From Nepenthes gracilis (taxonomy: Eukaryota > Streptophyta > Magnoliopsida > Caryophyllales > Nepenthaceae), in contig BSYO01000034.1 of assembly GCA_033239525.1 (NCBI GenBank), forward strand, positions 3,968,001 to 4,032,000: DNA of 64,000 nucleotides. Direction: 5' to 3'. Numbering within the stretch: the stretch's first letter is position 1; every line of letters starts with the position of its first letter. The notes under the pieces are model-generated. The model made no database searches. It worked only from the letters and a program-made list of their open reading frames with translations, and was not told the origin of the DNA. Below, one piece after another: positions 22,457 to 32,176 of the stretch. Position numbers and translations under genes: made by a program.

Positions 22457-22909
22457 TTGACCGGATTCATTGACAGTCCTAGTATGAATCCAGAGAACTG
22501 AGCTGGAAGGAGGGCGTTGACGAGATTCATTGACCAACCTATTAAGAATCCGGAGTACTAAATCGGAAGGAGAGTTAACCGGATTTGTTGACTGCCATGT
22601 CATGATTTGGAGAACCATGCTGAAGAAGGCGTTGACGGAATTCGTTGACCGTCATGCCAAAATCCAAAAAATTGGAGTGAATTGAATCGATGTGTTTTTT
22701 ATTATGCTCCCGAACGGGTAATTGAAAAGTTGGGAGAACTGCTTCAGTACTTTGCCACGTGTCATCAAGTAGTGAATTTGTGATTCCGGTAATTAATTCA
22801 CCAGAAGATTTGATTCGACTGTGGCCTCTCCGAAAATGACACGTGTCCGTCATGATGAGTGCACCTTTTCGATGCTGCCTTACTTCAACGGCTACGATCC
22901 TTATAAAAT
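22457..22909 (+). promoter_or_regulatory. Putative promoter of the TatM antisense ORF
   Basis: Seven TTGAC cores lie at 22457, 22470, 22517, 22530, 22588, 22632 and 22645, with a mutated eighth (TTAAC) at 22575. They form four pairs, each with exactly 13 bp between starts, in units of 57-60 bp. Downstream are two perfect G-boxes, CACGTG at 22756-22761 (in GCCACGTGTCA) and 22840-22845 (in GACACGTGTC), then a TATA-like TTATAAAAT at 22901-22909. The ATG follows at 22990. The order and spacing repeat in TatP. The arrangement looks like a plant stress-type promoter; activity is inferred. Confidence 0.55.
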
Positions 22910-22989
22910 CTGTCCGACAATTCAGATTTTCCCTGGCTTCTTTCACAAAAATTCCAAGTCCTTGTCTCCTTCCTCTTGCTCCGATTCTT

Positions 22990-24873
22990 ATGGCTCCCTC
23001 CATTACAGAAATTGTCTCTATTATTACCACCAGTTAAGTGATGGAGTTGTACATTGAGTTCAACATCCCTTGGGAGATTGTATTCTCGATGCCCATGCAG
23101 CAGGATAGAGCCTACTCTCCCCCCGATGGCTTCACTACTGTGTATGAGGCTCATTTGAGGAGTGGGCTATGCTTTCCTATACTAGAGGAGCTATTCCGTA
23201 TCTTCATGGTATTCAACATTTTGATCACATAGCTTCACGAGAATGCCGCGCAATATCTTTGCTCGTTGTATATTTTCTTCCGCCACTATTCACTAATGCT
23301 AGTGGTGGAGGCCATCAGGGTGATGTTTTGATTTACCTAGAGTGGCAATTGGATTTCTTTGTCCTCCCGGGGGTTGTGTATTAGCAGCACTATTTATGAT
23401 TCTCTTAAGAACTCGAAGGATAGCTTCTTCTTCATCCATGTTGCTGACAGCTTGCCACTACATCGGGATTGGGGCAATGTTCTTGGTGGTCTCACCGAGA
23501 AGCCGTTGCAGGAGGAGCTGAAGGTGGTGTAGCCCATATTGTAGCCGGTGAAGGAGCTTCTCTCCGAATTTGGAGGGATCACCTGGTCTCAAGACAGGAG
23601 GTCAGAGAGCTCGTGGGGTCCTCCTTCACCCATTCAGAAGGTTAGACCTTCACTAGTGGCGTCGCAACGCATGAGGAAAGCCGACGCTATTACTATTGAC
23701 GAGGTTGGCACTCCCGTGGCTACTCAAGCTCCTAGCAGTCCAAGAAAAAAGAGGGCTGCTCTAGTGGAGCCTACTTCTTTGTCATCCATGGAGCCGAACT
23801 ATAGAATGGCCGGACGACTCGCTGGAATTAGAGAGCGCTCCGGAGCAGAGACTTTTGTTGAGGATTTTGGGGCCATCGTGCGAGTTGTCACAGGAGCCGC
23901 CGTTGTTGAGTTGTCACTGCCGGGCGACTTGGCGGTACTTGCTACACGAATGGAGCCACTGCTTGAAGCCACCGAGCTAGAGAAGCCAACTGTGGAGCAA
24001 CAACTTGAAGCCATCAGGGTAGTGGAGCCAGCTGCGAAGCCGTGGCTAGAAGTTGTCGAGCTAGAGGACCCAGCTGAGGAGCTGCCTGCTGAGCTGGGAG
24101 AGTCAGCTGTCAGAGCACTTGTTGAGGCGGTTGATGTGTTTGCAGAGCTTGCATTGAAGTCCTTTACTCTGAGTCTCCTAGACACCGCACCACTGGAGCC
24201 CATCGGTGAAGCCACGATGGAGAGGTCTCAGGTGGAGCCCACTCCAGGTCCCCCTCCAGCTGGTTCTAGGTCACGGAGATGGCCAAGGAGGCAACGAAGA
24301 GTCTTTGAGGTAACTTTTCGAAGCTTGCCTTTTCTTTTTCCTGGGTTGTTGCTACCTAACTTCTTTGACCTTTTCTAGGAGGACAGAATTTTGCTGGCAG
24401 TGCGCAAGAGTCCACACCAGAGGGATGTCGTAATTAGTGATAGTGACGAGGAGATCGTCGAGATGGAAGAGGAGACGGACCAGCTACACGCTAAAGTCAA
24501 GAAGCACCATGAGGTGGAGGCCGCCCTCTAGTTTAAGCTGTCTGAGTTGAGAGCGCGATCTGCTGGACTTGAAGAGAGGGCTGACCGGGCATAGACGCAT
24601 GTGGGTGAGCTCCAGGGATAGATAGCCTTGTTCAAGAATGAGCTATCCACTCGTCTGTGTCCTCAGGACGTTGCCCTGGCGCTGTGGGTCAAGCTTTAGG
24701 AAGGCATCAGTATTTGTCGCCACTTTGTTAGGGTCACGAATCTTGATTTTTTCATTGGCTTTCGCGACCCCTCAAACTGTGCTGCCTAGAGACGCAAGGA
24801 CCTAGTTGATTATGCTCGGGGTGACTAAGGGCCTGTCCAGCCTCCTCCGGGGAGCTCTACTCCTTTGCTGTAA
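22990..24873 (+). pseudogene. TatM antisense ORF (gypsy-associated, Transposase_28-like) with an intron
   Basis: Starts MAPSITEIV at 22990 and stays in one frame to 24309. A GT-AG intron (24310-24378, 69 nt, phase 0, GAG|GTAACT..TTTTCTAG|GAG) joins it to 24379-24873, again open in frame apart from point stops. About 600 residues. The N-terminal third has the hydrophobic conserved region of plant putative gypsy-type transposon proteins (IPWEIVFSMP, SGLCFPILEELFRIF, ENAAQYLCSLYIF, FFFIHVAD). The middle (23548-24309) is a long open stretch rich in Glu, Ala and Pro. The C-terminal part (DSDEEIVEMEEETDQLHAKV) is acidic and then coiled-coil-like. In-frame stops are mostly TAG, several where CAG would keep a plausible heptad. 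The family's function is unknown. Confidence 0.75.
24310..24378 (+). other. Predicted 69-nt intron in the TatM antisense ORF
   Basis: Donor GTAACTTTTC and acceptor CTTTTCTAG flank a T-rich stretch containing a plausible branch region (TTGCTACCTAAC). It lies between codons, and the reading frame resumes exactly after it. TatP keeps the donor word and the T-rich interior on the minus strand. Confidence 0.6.
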
Positions 24874-25294
24874 TCTTGTATTTTCAGTTTTGGTCTCCTG
24901 TTGTATATTTGAACATATTAATGAGAAAAATACCCTTGCAGCATTTTAATTGGTGTCCTACTTTTCTTTTCCTTGTTTGTTTCCTACTTAATCTCTATGT
25001 CGGTCGGCTAACTTATTAAGTGGCCTTTGGGCTGGTCAATCTGGAGCGTTGACCGCTATGGTCTTGTTGCTCGGAAATGGTCTCTTAGTCCTCAAGGAAT
25101 CACTTTTATACACGGGTATGCTTTAGCGATTCATGCCCTCGTAATGTGCAACGCTGCCCAGGTTATGATTCCTGGGCGACCGACTTAGGGATCTTTATTC
25201 TTTCAAACTTTGCCCCAATTTATTGACCGTCGTAGACTGAGTGCGCTATCTCCTGCTGGAGAACGTCGTCACACATGTCGTTTAAGCCCCCTAA

Positions 25295-25455
25295 GGTTTA
25301 GTATTAGACTGTGAATAGATCACTTGGATGTCTAAGGTTTAAGTCGAATGCTTATGGGCCGCCTGAATATCTAGGATTTAATTCGACCGCTTACGAGCTA
25401 CTTGGATGACCAGGGTTTAATTTGACTGCGCTTGACTGACCAAGGTTTAATGCAA
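25295..25455 (-). repeat. Short tandem repeats between pol and the antisense gene (TatM)
   Basis: Four diverged units of about 38-40 bp carry words like CTTGGATGTCTAAGGTTTAA and TTCGACCGCTTA. They are the counterpart of 14324-14474 in TatP. The stretches on either side (24874-25294 and 25456-25640) hold no recognised gene. Confidence 0.7.
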
Positions 25456-25639
25456 GCGAGTGAAAATCCGTCCGAATTAGGGACAGTCTAGGTCGGTTAT
25501 TTTGTACAACCTGCAAGCAAGCATTTATATGGAAAAAGAAAAAGAAAGAAAAGAAAAGTATGACACAATACAAAGGAAAAAGAATTTTCTTTTTATTAAT
25601 AATAATGTATGTTACAAGCACACTTTATGTTATACAGAT

Positions 25640-28600
25640 GACCTACCTGAGCCTTCACTGGTAGTATCATTTCAGGTGAACTGTGTTCTACATCCACAGG
25701 ACCAACTTGCTGTTTTGGATTTGGAGTTTATATGCTCCATTCCGTAGAATGGTTGAGATAAGGAATGAGCCTTCTCAATTTGGGGAAAGCTTATTTCGGT
25801 CGGCTGTCTTGCCTTAGCCTCTATGCTTCACAAGACCAGGTCCCCAACTTCAAATTGCCACGTTTTGATTTTTTTGTTATAATAGCAAGCAATTCATTGT
25901 TGGTAAGTGGTTGTGCACATCCTGGCTATGTCGCGGGCTTCCTCTAATAGATCTAGGTGTTCCCTGATCTTTTGGGAGTTTCTTAGTAGATCGAATGCTT
26001 CAACCCTAAGGCTCGGGAGCACAATCTCAACCGGTATAACCACCTCGGTCCCGTAGTAGAGATTGAAGGGTGTCTCGCGAGTTGATTCCTTTGAAGTCAT
26101 CCGGAATGACCATAGGACGAAGGGTACCTCGTCGACTCAGGAGCTCCTTGCATCCTCCAACTTTGTCTTTAGACCGTGGAGTAGCATATGGTTGGTGACT
26201 TCAACCTGTCCATTTGCTTAGGGGTAGGCTACCGAAGTGCGGGCAAGTCTGATGCTCAGACCGATGCAATACTAGGTAAAGCACCTCTCCGAGAATTAGA
26301 TTCCGTTGTCAGTCATGATGACGTTGGGAATGCCAAATCTACTCACGATGCTTTTGCAGATGAATTCCAGAGCATTGTGCTTCGTGATCTTGGCTAGCGG
26401 GGCAATTTGAACCTATTTGGTGAAGTAGTCTATACTTGCAATAATGAACTTCCTTTAACCAATCGGGATGGAAAATAGATTGAGAATATCAAGCCCCCAT
26501 TGCGCAAAAGGCCGAGGAACTTAGAGGGATCTTAGCTCTACGGGTGGCTAGTGGTAGAGATTGCCGTAGAATTAACAATTCTCACACTTCTTCACAAACT
26601 TTTGGGTGCCCTTCTTCATTGTAGGCCAGTAATATCTCTGGTGCATGACTTTGAACATTATGTTGTTGCCGCTAATGTGTGATCCATATATGCCAAGGTG
26701 GACTTTCCTTAAGGCATAGTCGGCCTCCTCAGGAGTAAGACACCGGAGGTATGGAGTCAAATATTTGCGACGATACAGCCGTCCGTCAACTATGGTATAC
26801 CAGCCAGCCATCTTCTTGATCTGCTTGGCTTCGTCCCCGTTATTCGATAGTGTTCCATCCGTTAGATACCTCCAGTATGGTGTCATCAAGTTTTTTATGT
26901 CAGAGACTTCCATCGCTTCTTGTTCGTATATGTTGGGAGCAGTCAAAACTTCCCTCATGTCTCTCGAGTAATGTTTTGGATCTTCAGCCGCTGCCACTTT
27001 AACACGTTGGTCGGCCTTCAAGTTCTCAGTTCTGGAGATGTGGACCAGGTTCAATTTGACAAATCTCTGGATAGTATCCTTCACCTTGGCCAGGTATTTA
27101 GCTAAGAGAGGATTACACGCCTTGAAACTCCCATTAATTTGGTTAACGACTAGCTCTGAGTCGCTGCAGACAATCAGTTGCTTATCTGAGCACTCTTTGG
27201 CTAGTCGTAATCTGGCTAACAGGGTTTCATACTCAATAACATTGTTGGTGGCCGAAAAATTGAGTTTAAGAGAGTACTTCTCCTTAAACCCATCTAGGGT
27301 CCTTAGGATCACTCCGGCATCGTTGCCTGAGTTGGTAGATGATTCATCCACGCTGAGGACCCATCCCGGCTTTTATAGATGGTGTTCTGCACCCTCAATG
27401 GGATGCTCCTCAACGATTGGGTTCATGGTCTCGACTACAAAGTTGGCTAGGGCCTGCCCCTTGATTCTGACCTAGGCCAGAACTCGATATCAAACTCAAT
27501 GGCCAACTTTATCAGCTGTCCGGAAGCGTTAGGTTTTTGAAGGATGGTCTTCAGTGGCTAGTTGGTCAGAACAACCATGCAATGAGCCTGGAAATATGGT
27601 CTTAGTTTTTTGGCCAAGAAAACGAGCGCCAAGGCAAGCTTCTCAGTGCGCGAGTAGCGGGTCTCCATGCCGGTCAATATTTTGCTCACATAGTAAACCC
27701 GCCATTGAGCGTTGAAATCTTGGTGTATGAGGACTAAGCTAAGAGCCACCTCTGATACTGCCAAGTAGAGGTACAACTCTTCTTCATCTCTAGGTGACGT
27801 CAGCAATGGTGGATTTGCCAGATACTATTTCAACCCATCGAAGGCGGCCTGGGACTCCATAGTCTACTGAAAACCGTTCACTTTTGTCCCCCTTAGAGCC
27901 TTGAAGAAAGGGTGATATTTGTCCCCTGACTTTGCCAAAAAGCAGGACAGCGCTGCCAGTCTTCCGATTATCCTCTGGACATCCTTGACGCTTCGTGGCG
28001 GAGACATGTCCATGAGGGCCTTGATATTCTCTGGGTTCGCTTCAATCCCTCGCTGAGAGACGATGAAACCCAGGAACTTCCCTGAGGACACTCCGAAGAT
28101 GCACTTTGATGGGTTTAATTTCATCTGGTGCGTACGGAGTACCTCAAAGGATTCAGCCAAATCGCGAATATGGTCACCGGTGGTTATGCTTTTGATTAGC
28201 ATGTCGTCTACATGCACCTCCATATTACGGTTGATCTACTTCTGAAACATCTTATTCACAAGTCTTTCATAAATGGCGCCTGCGTTCTTCAAATCGAAAG
28301 GCATGATCCTGTAGCAATTGGTGTCTTGATCGGTTATGAATGAGGTGTGCTCCTCGTCCTTCGGACACATCCGGATTTGGTTGTAGCCCAAGTATTCGTC
28401 TATAAAACTCAGTAGCTTGTGTCCCAAAGTTGAGTCCACTAATAAGTCGATCATGGACAAAGGGAAGCTGTCTTTTGGGCAGGCTTTGTTGACGTCGGTG
28501 AAGTCAATGCACATCCGCCATTTTCCGTTACTTTTCTGTACCAGGACAACATTGAATAATTAGTCCAGGTATTATACTTCTCTGATAAAGCCGACGTCCG

Positions 28601-29460
28601 ATAACGTCTTTACCTCTTCCCGGATGGCCATAAGCTTCTCCATGGAGTGGTTCCTCTGCTTCTGCCTAATAGACTTACGGCCGGAATCGAGGCCTAACTT
28701 GTGGACTATTACTCCGACCGAAATCCCACGCATATCAGCGGGTGTCCATGCGAAGATATCAGTGTTATGTCTCAAGAAAGCTATCAGCTCATCACACAGG
28801 GGTCCGTGCGAATGAGTGCCCAATCTGTACACACCTCTCCGGGTCCTCTTGATTTAGTGGTACTAGGTCGGTGGCCTTGCCGGACTGCACCTGCTGTAAG
28901 GTCATTTCATCTCGATGGTCTAGTTCTCCTCCAGGTCTTCCACCGTTGCTTGGGGTAATTTGTTACATATAACATGTCCGCCCAGTTACTTGGTCACCTA
29001 GCACTTCACCGTTGCTGCATACTGTTGGAAATTTTATTTTTAAATGTGGTATTGAGGTGGTGGCTCTGAGCACTATTAGGCACGGCCAACCTAAGATAAC
29101 GTCGTATACGGAGGGCAGGTCAACAACCAGAAAGGCGAGTGTGCAACTCGTCATTTTAGGGTACGTGCTAGGGTGACATCTAATTGTATTATTCCTTGGA
29201 CGACCACAGGTTTGTTTTCCAGGCCATATTGTGGACCTTCGGTAAGTTTCAATTAATTCTTTTTAAGTCCAAGTTTTAAAAAGGTGTCGAGATAAATCAA
29301 ATCTTTCAAACTTCCATTATCAATGAAGACCGATTTCAGCTAGTAGTTCATAGTACCATCTAAACAAGTACCAGATACAATAAGGGGATTTGAATGTGGC
29401 AAGATTACATGAGCCATGTTGCTATCACTAAAGCTAATGACATTTTCCTCCATTCTCTTT
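25640..29460 (-). pseudogene. TatM pol: protease, RT, RNase H, integrase, broken
   Basis: Read on the minus strand: protease (DNGS word near 29320, tail FLVVDLPSVYDVILGW at about 29125); RT in one frame from 28832 to 27864 with FTDVNKACPKDSFPL, the fingers and palm, and HVDD at 28203-28214 in place of YVDD; RNase H in the same frame to 27558, then a frameshift. A 259-residue open frame at 26572-27351 follows, with the second RNase H-like domain (VDESST, NNVIEYE, CSDSEL) and the integrase zinc finger (H..H, CENC at the end). The integrase core follows at about 26570-26290 (IDYFTK, MTDNG), with the tail at 25894-26100. Only stops, not frameshifts, interrupt the RT. It is the more complete of the two Tat pol copies. 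Confidence 0.92.
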
Positions 29461-31114
29461 TTCTTGCGTTCAGCTTGCTGCTCCTTATGATTTGCTTCGG
29501 TCTTGGACGGTCGGGTCGTTATCATGTTGACAACTCCAATTGCGATTTGGTTCCGTGGCTGGGATAGATCTGACCCTTCTTTGCTAGAGGTGTCGGAACT
29601 CTGCATAGGGTTCCTGACGAACTGGGTGAGGTGGCCCCTCCAGATAAGCTCCTCAATCTCCTGCTGGAATGTCTTGCGGCCCTCCATGGTGTTTTTCTGA
29701 GATCGATGGAAATTGTAGTATTTCACTGGATTTCCTCCTTAGTGTTCTTTAGTGGCTTTGGCTACTTAAGAAACTTTTCACCACGGATCTGCATGAGGAC
29801 ATTGGCTCATGTGTCATTGAGAGGAGTTAGGTTGACCAGCCTGTACTCCTTACGGTCTAGTGCTCTGGAAGTGTGCTGCTTCAGATGGAGATTGTCGTCG
29901 CCATCGTTCTTCCTCTTTCCCTCTGCCGGGAAAGAGCAAGGCTAGTCGGTCCCCTTTGGATGCTTCACCTCGTTAGCTTCTTTGGTGGCCACGTATGCCT
30001 TGGCGATGGACTTCGTCTCCCGGAAGATCTGCAGGTTCTTGCGAGTTAGGTGCTTAAAGAAGTCATCGTGTGCCAATGCAGAGATGAAATTGCCGAGCTT
30101 CATCTTCTCAGTGAGCTTGGGAATCCTTCTAGCCTTTATTGCGAACCGCTCTAGAAACTTTATGGGGTTCTCTCCCTGTCTCTACTTGATGTGGGAGAGA
30201 TGTCATGGCTACTTCTCTTCCCGGCGGCGGAAGGCAGATTGAGCCAAGAAGAGATCAGTGAGTTGCCAAAAACTCCAAATTGAGTTTGAGGGGAGCCGGT
30301 GGAACCAGATTTGGGCATCCCCCTTCAAGGTGAGGGGAAAATATCGGCACATTGCCGCCTACTCTAAGCCCTAGAGACTCAGATGGATGCGGAAATGGTT
30401 GAGGTGATCATTGGGATATGTTCTCCCATCGAAAGAATCCAACACCGACATTTTGAACATGGCTGGCAATGGACGATTAAGGATCTCAGTAGTGAAGGGA
30501 GATCTCTCTAGATCGACGGCGTGCTCATCGTTGTCTTTGAATATGTTGTTCCAAATCTTCTTGACTTTTGCCTCCACTCGGGAGACATTTTCGAATCTCT
30601 TGGAGTTAAGGTATGTCCCCAACTCCATTCTTTCAGTGGTGCGGCGTGTAGCTAGCCGGCTACTGTCGTTGGTGTATTGGACAATCCTGGAAGCTTCCTC
30701 TTGAGCTTGTGGTCGGGGCTCGTCCTGAGAATATCAAGGGTTTCTCCTCTCTGAACTCTCATTTGGAGTCCTGTGACCCAAGCACCCTTCAAGCCTTATA
30801 TGGCTCTAGGCATTAGAGGCCTCCGGAGTATGAGAGTTGTCTGACCTCATAGCTTTCTTGGCCGGCTTTTTCTTCCTCTAACCTCCCCGCCTGGACGTTG
30901 AAACAGGAGCCGAGGAGGGCAGAGCTCCCTGTTTCTTCTTTCCCTTGTGAGTGTAGAGCACCTAGAGCATTTTGGATATGTTATTCATTTTTTTTGCCAA
31001 GTTAAAGAAAAAAGGTGCCGGCTGCCCTCCGAGCAGATTACCAACTGAGTGATCCTTGTCGGGAGAGGCAGCATCTCTAGCGGTAGCGCTAGCTTAGGCT
31101 CTGGTGTTCACCAT
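29461..31114 (-). pseudogene. TatM gag, broken
   Basis: The start MVNTRA at 31114 is in the same frame as the readable block 30371-30628 (ELGTYLNSKRFENVSRVE, DLERSPFTTEILNRPLP). The capsid-like region continues with LTLKGDAQIWFHRL and RQGENPIKFLERFA. The final part contains QQEIEELIWRGHLTQFV (29340-29726). Most breaks are stop codons; the frame from 31114 through the capsid region seems continuous. The matching TatP gag lets many stops be traced back to Gln or Trp codons. Confidence 0.88.
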
Positions 31115-31166
31115 CTTGTTTGATGAAACTAGTTTTAAGGACGAAAGTGGTTGGCTTTTAATTAGT

Positions 31167-31186
31167 GTTTCTATAGATGGCACCGA
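31167..31186 (-). other. TatM primer-binding-site region
   Basis: On the minus strand TCGGTGCCATCTATAGAAAC directly follows the 5' LTR end (GCATCA) and corresponds to the TatP site. Confidence 0.55.
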
Positions 31187-32176
31187 TGATGCGTCTTGAA
31201 TCCTAATTTCGAACAAATTCGGATCGAGTTGTTCATCAAATTTTGATTCCGTCCATTGAATCTTGGATCTTACACACTACAACTTCAAACAAGAGGTTAG
31301 ATGACAGTAGGATTTGGTCCCATCAAAAATACTTCGATGCTCAGGTCAGTAATCGACCTTCTGAAAAAAGGTGGATATAGAAAATGCAGAAAAGGAATTT
31401 AGGAGTGCGTAAATGGATGTAGGTGGGAGTGCACTCATTGGGTGAGTGGCTTTGTTGTTGTTGCTTGTGAAGAGCACTTCTCTAAGTACTGAGTTTGTGA
31501 AAAACTAGTAATAGAAAGAGAGAGCGTTAGGATACTTAAGAGAGTTAGAGAGCTTTGAGAGCTTGAGTATACTTGAGGGTGTTTAGTGGTCAATTGAGAG
31601 CGTGTCCTGATGAATGAGTCTTCATGACCTTTTATAGCCATGGCCTTAGGATGCCTTCCTTTGGCAGCAAGGTTGGATGTCCGTCTTCTGAAGGGATTGT
31701 TACCTTTCTTGTGCAGGCATGAGAGCCATTAACAGCCGTAATGGTCAAGGAGGCGGATCTCCTTCCTTGTGCGTATGGTAACCGTTAGGGTTTCATTGCA
31801 GATTGCAGGAAGATACGCGCGCTTTCCTCCCAAGATGTGCATTGATTTTAGAGGTGACCATTACAGTGAATATTGCCTACTTGGAGATGTGAAAAATTAG
31901 GGCAGATGACCGTTGTGGTTTCAAAACAAACGCGTGGGCCAATCTGGATATGGGTTGCGTTCATCTTGGGTCATAGCCGGCCCACTTTCCACTTCCCTGG
32001 TCAACGCATCATTGACCGTCCTAGATTTAGATGGGCATTCGTTGATCTTGGGCCTCTATTGGCCCACTTGCTTCTTGCCCGGTCAACGACAGCATTGACC
32101 GTAGAGGCAGAAATAGGCCACTGAAAATTTGGGCTGTTTTCTTCTTTGGGCCAACCTGCTACTGGCATCCCCATCA
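31187..32176 (-). repeat. TatM 5' LTR (990 bp)
   Basis: On the minus strand it starts TGATGGGGATGCC and ends GACGCATCA. A TATA box (TATAAAAGG on the minus strand) lies near 31628-31636. The word pairs GGTCAACG..ATTGACCGT occur at about 32000 and 32080. Confidence 0.88.

Larger units (their letters stand above)
21463..32176 (-). mobile_element. TatM: Ty3/gypsy Tat-type element, full structure, decayed
   Basis: On the minus strand it has the 5' LTR (31187-32176), primer-site region, gag, protease, RT, RNase H, integrase, spacer array, an antisense ORF (plus strand 22990-24873), TTGAC array and 3' LTR (21463-22273). Length is 10.7 kb with no large insertion seen. Flanks are AAAAT (21458-21462) and AAAAA (32177-32181), an imperfect duplication at best. 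It is the better reference for TatP. Stops and at least one frameshift show it is inactive. Confidence 0.92.

Noticed and set aside
23799..24215. 138-codon Ser/Ala-rich frame on the minus strand
   Set aside because: It is the shadow of the Glu/Ala/Pro-rich part of the antisense ORF on the plus strand.
23548..24378. 276-codon frame as an independent host gene
   Set aside because: It is in frame with upstream and downstream parts of the retroelement antisense ORF and has a homologue at the same place in TatP.
27038..27475. 145-codon frame on the plus strand
   Set aside because: It is antisense to the 259-residue RNase H/integrase frame of TatM, which has clear catalytic motifs.
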